In this document: positions 8,667 through 16,818 of the stretch, piece after piece
Layout of the letters: each line of letters begins with the position of its first letter
Numbering within the stretch: the stretch's first letter is position 1
From: Bradyrhizobium iriomotense
GTDB lineage: Bacteria; Pseudomonadota; Alphaproteobacteria; Rhizobiales; Xanthobacteraceae
Direction of reading: 5' to 3'
DNA length: 64,000 nt
Assembly (NCBI RefSeq): GCF_030160715.1
Contig: NZ_BSOW01000001.1
Location: 186,001 to 250,000, forward strand
The notes under the pieces: model-generated
Seen by the model: the letters and a program-made list of their open reading frames with translations, nothing else
Told to the model about the DNA's origin: nothing
Databases searched by the model: none
Translations under genes and position numbers: made by a program

Positions 8667-9395
8667 ATGAGCGAGATCCGCACCACACTCATCACCGGTG
8701 GTAATTCCGGGATCGGCGAAGCGCTGGCGAAGAAGCTCGTCGAGAAGGGCCAGCGTGTCGTCTCGGTCGGGCTGGAGAAGCCGGACTGGACGCATGATCT
8801 GCTCGCGGCCTACCGCGCCGACCTGACCAGCATCGAGGATACACGCGCCATTGCGCGGGAGATCTGCCGCGATCACGCCATCGATTGCCTCGTCCACAAT
8901 GCCGGCCTGATCCTGCCGAACCTGCTGCCCGATGCGAAACCGGAAGACATCTTGACGCTGGCGCAACTGCACCTGGGCGCGCCGATGCTGCTCACCCAGG
9001 CCGCGCTGGAGGGGATGCGTTCGCGACGCTTCGGCCGTATCGTCTTCGTCAGCTCGCGCGCCGCCATGGGCGCGGCCACGCGCTCGGCCTATTCCGCGAC
9101 CAAGGCAGGCGTGCATGGCATGGCGCGAACGTGGGCGCTGGAGCTGGCATCGAGCGGGATCACGGTGAACGTCGTCGCACCAGGCCCGATCCTGACCGAC
9201 AATTTCTGGGGCATCATCCCGAAGGGCTCGGAGCAGCAGCAGAGGATGGCGCGCAACGTTCCGGTCGGGCGGCTCGGCTCCCGCGAGGACGTCGCGCACG
9301 CCATTAGTTTCTTCCTCGACGAGCGCTCGGACTTCGTGACGGGACAGGTGCTCTACGTCTGTGGCGGCACCAGCCTCGTCGGCCTCGGTCCTTGA
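8667..9395 (+). CDS. Short-chain dehydrogenase/reductase
   Basis: NAD(P)-dependent oxidoreductase of 242 residues with a complete classical SDR active site: TGGNSGIGEAL for cofactor binding near residue 10, NAG in LVHNAGLI, the catalytic serine in FVSSRAAMG, and YSATKAG carrying Tyr and Lys. The C-terminal FVTGQVLYVCGG is also standard. It starts 2 bases after the ligase stop codon and is the last gene of the dioxygenase operon, running toward the two MarR genes. It probably oxidises or reduces an alcohol or keto group of a pathway intermediate; which one cannot be told. Confidence 0.88.
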   Translation: MSEIRTTLITGGNSGIGEALAKKLVEKGQRVVSVGLEKPDWTHDLLAAYRADLTSIEDTRAIAREICRDHAIDCLVHNAGLILPNLLPDAKPEDILTLAQLHLGAPMLLTQAALEGMRSRRFGRIVFVSSRAAMGAATRSAYSATKAGVHGMARTWALELASSGITVNVVAPGPILTDNFWGIIPKGSEQQQRMARNVPVGRLGSREDVAHAISFFLDERSDFVTGQVLYVCGGTSLVGLGP

Positions 9396-9405
9396 TACGT
9401 GCGGG

Positions 9406-9888
9406 TCAGATCTGGTTCTGGCGGATGTTCTCGACCATTTTCGCCAGCACGCGCGCGCACACCTCGATCTCGTCGGGGTCGATGCCCGCGGTCAGCCGGT
9501 CGTAGTTCTTCTCCATGATCGGCCAGATCTTTCGCAGCAGAGCTTCGCCATCCGGTGTCAATCCGACGACGCGGCGGCGCTGGTCCTCCTCGGCGATCTC
9601 GCGCTTGACGAGCCCCGATGACACCATCGACTCGACCATGCGGCTCGCTGTCGACTGCTCGGTGACCGCGAGAACGGCAACCTCATTCACTGTCAGGGTC
9701 TTGTAGATGAACAGGACCGATAGCGTCCGGAAGACGACGTTGTTGATGTTGTGCTCGGCGAGATCGCGGTTCTGATCGAGGTTCCAGCGATTGGCGAGGC
9801 GGTTGAATAGATAGGGAATGTAGGTCTGTAGCTGGTCCCGTGTCCGCGGTGGACCGGATTTCCATCTGCTCCTGGATTCTTTGGCCAT
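9406..9888 (-). CDS. MarR-family transcriptional regulator (downstream of a coupled pair)
   Basis: Winged-helix DNA-binding protein of 160 residues. The recognition region ALTVNEVAVLAV-type helix followed by EQSTASRMVESMVSSGLVKRE and the wing DQRRRVVGLTPDGEAL identify the MarR family. These proteins usually act as dimers that repress until a small aromatic ligand binds. The start codon shares one base with the stop codon of the MarR gene at 9888-10382 (TAATG), so the two are translated together. It converges on the dioxygenase operon and lies upstream of iorBA on the same strand, placing it as a likely controller of both. Confidence 0.9.
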   Translation of the reverse strand: MAKESRSRWKSGPPRTRDQLQTYIPYLFNRLANRWNLDQNRDLAEHNINNVVFRTLSVLFIYKTLTVNEVAVLAVTEQSTASRMVESMVSSGLVKREIAEEDQRRRVVGLTPDGEALLRKIWPIMEKNYDRLTAGIDPDEIEVCARVLAKMVENIRQNQI

Positions 9889-10382
9889 TATTTCCTGCGA
9901 CTCTGCTTCTTGCTCTCGGTGCGAAGTTTTGAGGAGAGGGACCGCAACACCGAAAGCGCAGTCTCCAGCTCGTGGGCGGGGATACTCTCGAGCCGTTTGC
10001 TGAGGTGCTTCTTGTGCACGTCGGCCGCCTTCCTGAACAGCGCTTCGCCCTTCGGCGTCAGGCGCACGATGAACGACCGGCGGTCCTCGCTCGACATTTC
10101 CTTGCTGATGAGATCGTCAGCCAGCAGGCGCTGCACGAGGCCCGAGACGTTCCCACCGGACACCTTCAAGTTCTGCGACAACTGTCCGAGCGCCATTCCG
10201 TCGCGGTAGCGATCGAGCTGGGCCAGCACGTCGAACTTTGCCAGCGACAGGCCGAACTCCGAGTTCAGCATGGAGTTCAGGGACGCAAAGAGCTCGCCTT
10301 GCAGCGACAGCAGTTGCAGCCACAGCCGGGTCTCAATCTGCCCGAACACGGGACCAATGCTCTCTTTGAGTGCTGCCGGCAT
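9888..10382 (-). CDS. MarR-family transcriptional regulator (upstream of a coupled pair)
   Basis: MarR-type repressor of about 164 residues when started at ATG 10382; the frame is open further up to 10508, but that extra segment looks non-coding. Family features are the helix-turn-helix around LGQLSQNLKVSGGNVSGLVQRLL and the wing SSEDRRSFIVRLTPKGEALF. The protein is clearly a different MarR branch from its partner and resembles the third MarR gene at 47.1-47.6 kb (both have LQLLSLQGEL/LRLLACTTLIEGEL and AKFDVLAQLDR/PRFDVLAQLDR). Both are probably sensors of aromatic acids or CoA esters in this region. Confidence 0.88.
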   Translation of the reverse strand: MPAALKESIGPVFGQIETRLWLQLLSLQGELFASLNSMLNSEFGLSLAKFDVLAQLDRYRDGMALGQLSQNLKVSGGNVSGLVQRLLADDLISKEMSSEDRRSFIVRLTPKGEALFRKAADVHKKHLSKRLESIPAHELETALSVLRSLSSKLRTESKKQSRRK

Positions 10383-10535
10383 CGCATGACCATCGAGTAC
10401 AAGGTGTGTCGTTGAGGGGAAAACTACCGCGGGTCTTTTGCTCCGATTAACAACCTGAGAATCGCAGTCAAGATGTCCGATCTTGGCGCCCCTCGGGGTG
10501 AACGGCAATCCAATCCTGTTCTGTCCCTGACGACG

Positions 10536-12113
10536 TCACGCGAAGGTCTTGATGGTCTGGATCACGCCATCGAGCTCCTTGCCCGCACTGTCCTTCAGTG
10601 CGGCTTCCCGCAACCGCCGTGCCCAGTCGGCGGCGTCCTCGCGCCGCTCGATTAGCTTGATCGCGGCCAGCGTCCTGTCGAACTTCGACAGGCCGCGGCT
10701 GTGGGTATCGGAATATCCTTTGATCAGCCGATGGCATTGCAGGATCTCGATGCCCAACTGGTAGTTGGTCCCGACAGCCTGCGTTGCGGCCCTGAGCCAT
10801 TCGTCCCGATGCGCCGTCTCGATGGCGTGACGCAGAGAGCGGCGGCGCATGCCGCGAAGTCCGCCGACGACATAGAGCGCGAGAAACCAGGGCAGCGAGT
10901 AGGTCCGCACCCGGCGTCCCTTGTTGACACGACGGTCGAGCCAACCGAGGAGGCGCGGCTTCCCGCCGAGCCAGCGGCCGAGGCCCGCCGGCAGCATGCC
11001 CATGACCTCCTCCATGCGCGGATGCATGAATTCGGTGGTCTGGAGCACCTGGTCCTGCGACAGCTCGAGCTCGCCCTCGATCCGCGTGCGGCGGGCGGAT
11101 CTGGTCTTGAGGTCGGCCACGCGGATGACGTCATCATAGGTCATGGCGTTGGCGAGATATTTTGCCGCGGCCTGCGTGAAGGCAAAGTTTCCGGCGGCGC
11201 CGCTAGAACTCCGATCGGCAGCGTGGAGCTTGCCGAGGATGTCGAGATATTCGGCACCATAGGCGATGTCCTGGAAATCGACGACTTTCTTCAGCCCGGC
11301 GCGGGCCATGGCGAGCGCGGACTCGGGCAACTCCCGCGTCAGCCGGGCGACGAGGCCGGCAAGACGTGGATCCACGGCAGCGGGAGCGGGCGCGTTGTCG
11401 GCTGCCTTGTCGGTCGCCTTGGGTGGCGGCGGCGTCGCCGGCTCCGGGGATTTCGACTGCACCCGGTCAAGGGCGGCTTCGAACGTGCGCAGGCTGGCCT
11501 TGGCGCCTTTCTCGCCGGCGCGGACCACGTCGAGATAGCTCTCGCGGCTGAAGGGCAGCACGCCGGCGCCTGCAAGCGCGCCGAACATCGCGGCCGAGAT
11601 GACGCTGCCGTTCGCGATCGCCAGCGCGTTCATGTCGAAGATGATCTCGGTCTTGGCGGCGACCCCGATCGCGCCGGTCACCGCGCCCTTGTCGGCGATG
11701 CCGTTGCCCGGCGCGATCTTCTCGCCGATCGCAAACGAGCGGTGATTGGACGCGATCAGCGTGGTGCGATCCGGCGTCACGAGGCCACGCAGGATCGAGC
11801 GTCCGGCTTCCATGAATTCGGCCGCCATCACCACGTCGACGTCGCCGGGCGTCGGCATCAGCGACAGGATCGGCTTGCGGCCGTCGAGTGGCGGCATCGC
11901 CTCGATGTAGTAGATCGTGGCGCCGGTGCGCTGGGCGACACCGGGCACCGACGTCGACTGCGCGACCCAGCCATGGTTCTCGGCAAGCTGGACGATCCAG
12001 TCGGTCAGGACGCCGCCGCCCTGGCCGCCCATCGCAACGATGGCGATGGAGACCGGCCGCTCGGTTGCATCACCTGCGGCGGGCAGTGCCAGTCGGACCG
12101 TTTCGTCTCTCAT
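10536..12113 (-). CDS. iorB: Indolepyruvate ferredoxin oxidoreductase-type, beta subunit (long form)
   Basis: Second subunit of a thiamine-diphosphate 2-oxoacid:ferredoxin oxidoreductase, 525 residues. The N-terminal 200 residues are the pyruvate-ferredoxin-oxidoreductase gamma-type domain, recognised by AIVAMGGQGGGVLTDWIV and STSVPGVAQRTGATIYY. The remainder is the DUF6537-like C-terminal extension found in aerobic proteobacterial IorB; archaeal IorB lacks it. It overlaps iorA by ATGA, so the subunits are co-translated. The complex converts an aryl-2-oxoacid plus CoA to an acyl-CoA, CO2 and reduced ferredoxin. In this setting isatinate (2-aminophenylglyoxylate) is a possible substrate besides indolepyruvate. 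Confidence 0.9.
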   Translation of the reverse strand: MRDETVRLALPAAGDATERPVSIAIVAMGGQGGGVLTDWIVQLAENHGWVAQSTSVPGVAQRTGATIYYIEAMPPLDGRKPILSLMPTPGDVDVVMAAEFMEAGRSILRGLVTPDRTTLIASNHRSFAIGEKIAPGNGIADKGAVTGAIGVAAKTEIIFDMNALAIANGSVISAAMFGALAGAGVLPFSRESYLDVVRAGEKGAKASLRTFEAALDRVQSKSPEPATPPPPKATDKAADNAPAPAAVDPRLAGLVARLTRELPESALAMARAGLKKVVDFQDIAYGAEYLDILGKLHAADRSSSGAAGNFAFTQAAAKYLANAMTYDDVIRVADLKTRSARRTRIEGELELSQDQVLQTTEFMHPRMEEVMGMLPAGLGRWLGGKPRLLGWLDRRVNKGRRVRTYSLPWFLALYVVGGLRGMRRRSLRHAIETAHRDEWLRAATQAVGTNYQLGIEILQCHRLIKGYSDTHSRGLSKFDRTLAAIKLIERREDAADWARRLREAALKDSAGKELDGVIQTIKTFA

Positions 12114-14269
12114 GCCAACGCCTCAAGCGCGGGACGGCGGCGATCGCGCCGTCGCTGCAGCCAGCCGATCACGGCCATGGCGACCTTCGATTTGAATTTG
12201 TCCCAGCCGGTCGGATTGTGAATCACGTCCGCGCGATAGAAGGAGGGGCACAGCACCGCCGCTTCGGCGACCTCGCCGCAATTGCCGCAGCCGACGCAGG
12301 AATTGTCGATCGCCGCAACGGGATCGTCGCGCAAGGGATCGTCCAGTTGCTTCACCGAGAGCGACGGGCAGCCCGAGAGGCGGATGCAGGCATGGTCCCC
12401 GGTGCAGACGTCCTCATCGACGCCGAAACGTTCCTTGACGATACGCACGCCGTCCTTGATCGCCTTGTTCATCTGCGGCTTCACGCGGCGCTGCTTGTTC
12501 AGCATGCACTCGGAGGAGGCGACGATGACCTTGGGGCCTTCCTCTTTCGTCGTCAGCGCTTCCTTCAGTGTGTCGCGCATCTTGCCGACATCGTAGGTGC
12601 GGTCGATCTGCCGGACCCATTGACCGCCGATGCCTTTCACGGCCTGAACGATCGAATTATTGGTATTACGCCGCTTGTTGATCGCGCGCGACGACAGGAT
12701 GTCCTGACCGCCGGTCGCCGAGGTGTAGTAGTTGTCGACGATGACGAACACGCCGTCGTGCTTGTTGAAGACCGCATTGCCGATGCCGCTGGTCAATCCG
12801 TTGTGCCAGAAGCCGCCGTCGCCCATGACGGCGATCGAGCGCTTGTCCGCCTTGACGTTGAAGGCCGAGGTCGAGGCCGGCCCGAGGCCAAAGCCCATGG
12901 TCGTCGCGCCGATATTGAAAGGCGGGAGGATCGAGAACAGATGGCAGCCGATGTCGGCGGAGACGTGGTGCTGGCCGAGCTCCTCCTCGACGAGCTTCAT
13001 GGCCGCAAAGATCGGACGTTCCGGACAGCCGGTGCAAAGACCGGGTGGACGCGCCGGCACCACCTGCTTCAGCTTCTCGATGGCGGGGTGACCAAGCAAA
13101 GGTCTTGCGTCCGGCGCCGGCGGCCGGTTGCCGAGCAGTCTCGGATCGGTCTTCTCCAGGAATTCGCGGACGCCGTCGAGCAGGACCTGCGCGGTATAGT
13201 CGCCGCCCATCGGCAGCACGTCCTTGCCGTGGACGCGCGCGTTGATGTCCTTGCGGCGCAGCACGGTGTTGATCGCCTGCTCCAGATATTCGGGCTGGCC
13301 TTCCTCGACCATGAGAATGGCGTCCTTGCCGACGCAAAACTCCGCGACCTCCGTATCGATGACGGGGTAGGTGACGTTCATGACGTAGAGCGGAACCTGG
13401 GTGTTGCCGTAGGCGTCCGACAGGCCGAGATATTGCAGCGCGCGGATGACATTGTTGTACATCCCGCCCTGCATGATGATGCCGACCTTGGCCTGCTTCG
13501 GCCCCATCCATTCGTTCAGCTTGTTGTCCCGGATGAAGCTGATGGCCGCGGGCATCCGCGTCCTGATCTTCTCCTGCTCATGCTCATAGGCTGCCGGCGG
13601 CAGCACGATGCGGCCGACGTCGCGCCTGGGATTGTTCAGCGCGTCCTTGATGGTGTGGGCCGGCTTGACATTGTCCTTGCAGGCGAAGCTTCCATGCATG
13701 TGGCAGGCGCGAACGCGAACCTCGAGCATGACGGGCGTGTTCGAGACCTCGGACAGCTCAAAGCCTTTCTCGATCAGCTTCACGATGCATTCGTGATCAG
13801 GACGTGGATCCAGCAGCCACATCTGCGACTTCATTGCGAAGGCGTGGGTCCGCTCCTGCATGATGGAGGAGCCCTCGCCATAGTCCTCGCCGACGATGAT
13901 CATCGTGCCGCCGGTGACGCCGCCCGAGGCCAGGTTGGCGAGCGCATCGGAGGCCACATTGGTGCCGACGGTCGACTTCCACGCCACCGCGCCACGAAGC
14001 GGGTACATGACCGAGGCTGACAGCATGGCCGCGGCGGCGGCTTCATTGGCGGAGCTCTGGAACACGACGCCGAGATCGTCGAGCACGTCCTTGGCGTCGG
14101 CGAGTACGTCCATCAGATGCGAGATCGGCGAGCCCTGATAGCCGCCGACATAGGCGACGCCCGATTGCAGCAGGGCTTTGGTGATGGCGAGGATGCCTTC
14201 GCCGCGGAACGTGTCGCCATCTCCCAGCCGGAGATCCTCGACTTCGCGAGCAAAAGACCGTTCAGCCAT
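12110..14269 (-). CDS. iorA: Indolepyruvate ferredoxin oxidoreductase-type, alpha subunit
   Basis: Large TPP-binding subunit, 719 residues, cytosolic. The N-terminal domain has GYQGSPISHLMDVL; the TPP-binding region includes GDGGFWHNGLTSGIGNAVF with VDNYYTSATGGQD after it; the middle has RPPGLCTGCPERP. The C-terminus is a ferredoxin-like domain with CTGDHACIRLSGCP and CVGCGNCGE...LCP. The first cysteine group is spaced more widely than in archaeal IorA, as in other aerobic bacterial forms. It is first in a two-gene operon with iorB and divergent from the nitrilase gene. The operator candidate at 14285-14312 lies 16 bases upstream of its ATG, pointing to MarR control. Confidence 0.92.
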   Translation of the reverse strand: MAERSFAREVEDLRLGDGDTFRGEGILAITKALLQSGVAYVGGYQGSPISHLMDVLADAKDVLDDLGVVFQSSANEAAAAAMLSASVMYPLRGAVAWKSTVGTNVASDALANLASGGVTGGTMIIVGEDYGEGSSIMQERTHAFAMKSQMWLLDPRPDHECIVKLIEKGFELSEVSNTPVMLEVRVRACHMHGSFACKDNVKPAHTIKDALNNPRRDVGRIVLPPAAYEHEQEKIRTRMPAAISFIRDNKLNEWMGPKQAKVGIIMQGGMYNNVIRALQYLGLSDAYGNTQVPLYVMNVTYPVIDTEVAEFCVGKDAILMVEEGQPEYLEQAINTVLRRKDINARVHGKDVLPMGGDYTAQVLLDGVREFLEKTDPRLLGNRPPAPDARPLLGHPAIEKLKQVVPARPPGLCTGCPERPIFAAMKLVEEELGQHHVSADIGCHLFSILPPFNIGATTMGFGLGPASTSAFNVKADKRSIAVMGDGGFWHNGLTSGIGNAVFNKHDGVFVIVDNYYTSATGGQDILSSRAINKRRNTNNSIVQAVKGIGGQWVRQIDRTYDVGKMRDTLKEALTTKEEGPKVIVASSECMLNKQRRVKPQMNKAIKDGVRIVKERFGVDEDVCTGDHACIRLSGCPSLSVKQLDDPLRDDPVAAIDNSCVGCGNCGEVAEAAVLCPSFYRADVIHNPTGWDKFKSKVAMAVIGWLQRRRDRRRPALEALA

Positions 14270-14284
14270 TGCACCCTCCAGAAA

Positions 14285-14312
14285 TATGCGTTAGCATACG
14301 TTTACATGTAAA
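14285..14312 (-). promoter_or_regulatory. Paired palindromes upstream of iorA, candidate MarR operators
   Basis: Between iorA and the divergent nitrilase gene lie TATGC-GTTA-GCATA (14285-14298) and, two bases on, the perfect 12-base palindrome TTTACATGTAAA (14301-14312). Read in the iorA direction the order is TACATGT then TATGC...GCATA then ATG. The same order occurs before the dioxygenase reductase gene at 4.2 kb. The repetition makes a shared regulator site likely; the identity of the regulator is inferred from the nearby MarR pair. Confidence 0.5.
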
Positions 14313-14393
14313 GTAAGTCAACGCCGAGCGCTGGCACTCTAGCCCATCTCCTTGCGGGACGGGCGATCACGAGGCCGGCCGAAAGGTGGGCCG

Positions 14394-15410
14394 ATGCTGA
14401 AGCTGCCTCGCTTTAAAGCTGCCGCCGTCCAGGCCTCACCGGAATATTTGAATGCGACCGCGACGGCTGAGAAGGCCGCTTCACTGGTCCGTGAAGCCGC
14501 AAGCAACGGCGCCAGGCTCGTCGCGTTCCCCGAAGTGTTCGTTCCCGGCTATCCCTATTGGAACTGGATCACCGATCCTGTCACCGGCAGCGCCTGGTTC
14601 GAGAAGCTCGCCAGGGAATCTGTGCTCGTGCCGGGCCCGGAGATCGACATCGTCCGGAAGGCCGCGCGCGATGCCGAATGCTACGTCGTGCTCGGGGTGA
14701 ACGAGCGCAGCCCGGTGTCGCTCGGTGCCATCTACAACACGCTGGTCTTCATCGGTCCGGACGGCGCGCTGCTCGGCAAGCACCGCAAGCTGGTGCCGAC
14801 CTGGGCGGAAAAGCTGACCTGGACCGGCGGTGACGGGTCGAGCCTCAAGGTCTATGATACCGGGATCGGGCCGCTCGGAGCGCTTGCGTGCGGCGAGAAC
14901 ACCAACACGCTCGCGCGCTTCGCGCTGCTCGGGCAGGGCGAACTCGTGCACGTCGCAAGCTACATCTCGCTGCCCGTTGCGCCACCCGACTACGACATGG
15001 CGGAGGCGATCAAGTTGCGCGCGATTGCCCATTCCTTCGAAGGCAAGATCTTCACGATCGTCTCCTGCTCGACCGTCTCGGAGGAGATCATCTCGGCCAT
15101 GGAGAAGGTCGTTCCCGATGCGCGGGCACGATTGCAGCGCAAGTCCAGCGCATTCTCCGGCATCATCGGCCCGGATGGCCGCGTGGTCGGCGAGCCCCTG
15201 ATCGACGATGAAGGCATCGTCTATGCCGAGATCGATCTCGGCCGCTGCATCCAGCCGAAGCAGATGCACGATATCGTCGGGCACTATAACCGGTTCGACA
15301 TTTTCGACCTGAGGGTTAACAGGCGTCCTTTGGCGCCGCTGGGCCTCGCAGACGGTGAGGGCGATGCCGCGGAACAGGGCTTCACGCCGATACCCATGAG
15401 ATCGGAATAA
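14394..15410 (+). CDS. Nitrilase (nitrile aminohydrolase family)
   Basis: Cytosolic carbon-nitrogen hydrolase of 338 residues that would turn a nitrile into the acid and ammonia. The catalytic triad is in place: Glu47 in AFPEVFVPGYPYW, Lys132 in KHRKLVPTWAEK, and the nucleophile Cys166 in ALACGENTNTLARF. The residue after the cysteine is Gly where many characterised nitrilases have Trp (CWEN), a variation seen in nitrilase and cyanide-hydratase relatives. Extensions such as PYWNWITDPV mark a true nitrilase more than an amidase. ATG 14394 is chosen with GGTGGG before it. Placed beside iorA and the dioxygenase operon, indole-3-acetonitrile or another arylacetonitrile is a reasonable substrate. 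Confidence 0.88.
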   Translation: MLKLPRFKAAAVQASPEYLNATATAEKAASLVREAASNGARLVAFPEVFVPGYPYWNWITDPVTGSAWFEKLARESVLVPGPEIDIVRKAARDAECYVVLGVNERSPVSLGAIYNTLVFIGPDGALLGKHRKLVPTWAEKLTWTGGDGSSLKVYDTGIGPLGALACGENTNTLARFALLGQGELVHVASYISLPVAPPDYDMAEAIKLRAIAHSFEGKIFTIVSCSTVSEEIISAMEKVVPDARARLQRKSSAFSGIIGPDGRVVGEPLIDDEGIVYAEIDLGRCIQPKQMHDIVGHYNRFDIFDLRVNRRPLAPLGLADGEGDAAEQGFTPIPMRSE

Positions 15411-15440
15411 TGGTTTGGGATGCAGACCGCAAAGAAGGTG

Positions 15441-15590
15441 CGCTCCCTCCCCCGCTTGCGGGGGAGGGTTGGGGAGAGGGTGTGTCCGCAATCGAGAACC
15501 CCCAAGAGGCGAGAGCCTTCACCCGCCGCGCTCTGCGAGCGCGTCGGTCGCTCCCGCAAGCGGGAGAGGCGGAGCGAGCCCGCGGCCCAA
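15441..15590. repeat. Rhizobiales-type extragenic palindromic repeat
   Basis: The gap 15411-15665 has no gene. It contains a hairpin at 15445-15468 (CCCTCCCCC, short loop, GGGGGAGGG) followed by GTTGGGGAGAGGG, and a second one at 15551-15566 (CTCCCGC-AA-GCGGGAG region). The same kind of G/C-block palindrome is scattered through Bradyrhizobium and Rhodopseudomonas genomes and often yields false small ORFs with PPPLAGEGWGEG. It could also act as a transcription stop for the nitrilase gene. Confidence 0.75.
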
Positions 15591-15665
15591 TCACCTCAAC
15601 CCAAATTCATTATGCTCTAGGCGAAGCCACGAGACAGGACTTCAGGATGAGACTTGGAGGATAGG

Positions 15666-16772
15666 ATGCGCGAGAACGTGATCGGCCGGGCCAACGTCGA
15701 AGACACCCCGGAGCTCAAGGCCTACTACAAGGACCTCGAAAAGTATGAAGCCGGCGCGCTCTGGACAGTCGCCAACAAGATCGAGCCATGGCAGCCGCAA
15801 TCCGCCTCCGTTCCCGTTCTTTGGCGCTACAACGATTTGCGCGAGCACGTGCTGCGCTCGGTGGAACTGGTCTCGCCGGAGAAGGCGGGGCGGCGGGTGA
15901 TCTACCTCAACAATCCCGGCCGCCGCGATGTGTCGGCCGCGGTCGGCTGGCTCTATTCGGGATTGCAGGTGATGCACCCCGGTGAGGTCGCCACCGCACA
16001 CGCGCATTCGGCGTCGGCCCTCCGCTTTATCATGGAAGGGGCTGGCGCCTACACCATCGTCGACGGCCACAAGATGACGCTCGGCGCACGGGACTTCGTG
16101 CTGACGCCGAACGGCACCTGGCACGAGCATGGCGTTGAAGGAAATGGCTCGGTCTGTATCTGGCAGGATGGCCTGGACATCCCGCTCGTCAATGCGCTGG
16201 AAGCCAATTTCTTCGTGGTGCATCCGAAGATCCAGCAGGAGGAGTCTGGTTATCCCGTGGACGACATGACCAAGACCTGGGGCAATCCCGGTCTGCGGCC
16301 GGCCGACTCGCGCTGGTCGAAGGGCTATTCCCCCATGTTCAAATATGAGTGGGAGCCGACCTATGACTCCTTGCGCAAATATGGCGCGGCGACCGACGGC
16401 TCGCCCTACGACGGCATCCTCATGAACTACGTCAACCCCGTCACCGGTGGCCACGTGATGCAGACGATCGGCGCGAGCATGCAGTTGCTGCGGCCGGGCG
16501 AGAAGACGAAATCGCACCGGCATACCGGCAGCTTCCTCTACCAGGTTGCCAAGGGCCGCGGTTTCTCGGTGATCGGCGGCAAGCGTTTCGAGTGGGAGGA
16601 GCGCGACATCTTCTGCGTCCCGTCTTGGGCCTGGCACGAGCACGGCAACCTCTCGGAGAGCGAGGACGCCTGCCTGTTCTGCTTCAACGATCTTCCCGTC
16701 ATCGAGGGCCTCGGTCTCTACCGGGAAGAGGCCTATGGCGACAACGCCGGGCACCAGCCGGTCGCCGCCTGA
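15666..16772 (+). CDS. Gentisate 1,2-dioxygenase-family cupin ring-cleavage enzyme (copy 2)
   Basis: Bicupin Fe(II) dioxygenase of 368 residues, related to but clearly diverged from the copy at 2.2 kb. The first cupin has the ligands AHAH (His112, His114) and WHEHG (His153). The second cupin is unusually well kept, with KSHRHTGS and a second WHEHG, so two metal sites are possible; in copy 1 the second site is degraded. ATG 15666 has GGAGG five bases upstream; TTG 15654 in the same frame is less likely. It is followed by a larger FAH-family gene, thioesterase and EthD-like genes, which form a compact operon. Substrate may differ from copy 1. Confidence 0.85.
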   Translation: MRENVIGRANVEDTPELKAYYKDLEKYEAGALWTVANKIEPWQPQSASVPVLWRYNDLREHVLRSVELVSPEKAGRRVIYLNNPGRRDVSAAVGWLYSGLQVMHPGEVATAHAHSASALRFIMEGAGAYTIVDGHKMTLGARDFVLTPNGTWHEHGVEGNGSVCIWQDGLDIPLVNALEANFFVVHPKIQQEESGYPVDDMTKTWGNPGLRPADSRWSKGYSPMFKYEWEPTYDSLRKYGAATDGSPYDGILMNYVNPVTGGHVMQTIGASMQLLRPGEKTKSHRHTGSFLYQVAKGRGFSVIGGKRFEWEERDIFCVPSWAWHEHGNLSESEDACLFCFNDLPVIEGLGLYREEAYGDNAGHQPVAA

Positions 16773-16818
16773 CGCGTCATCGCTCGCTTTCAGAGTTCAA
16801 CCAAAGAGTCGGATCTAC

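Noticed and set aside
10383..10508. N-terminal extension of the upstream MarR protein
   Set aside because: The added 42 residues look non-coding and MarR proteins normally start close to the chosen ATG.
15410..15664. Small plus-strand ORF with PPPLAGEGWGEG
   Set aside because: Translation of the extragenic palindromic repeat, a well-known false gene type in this group.
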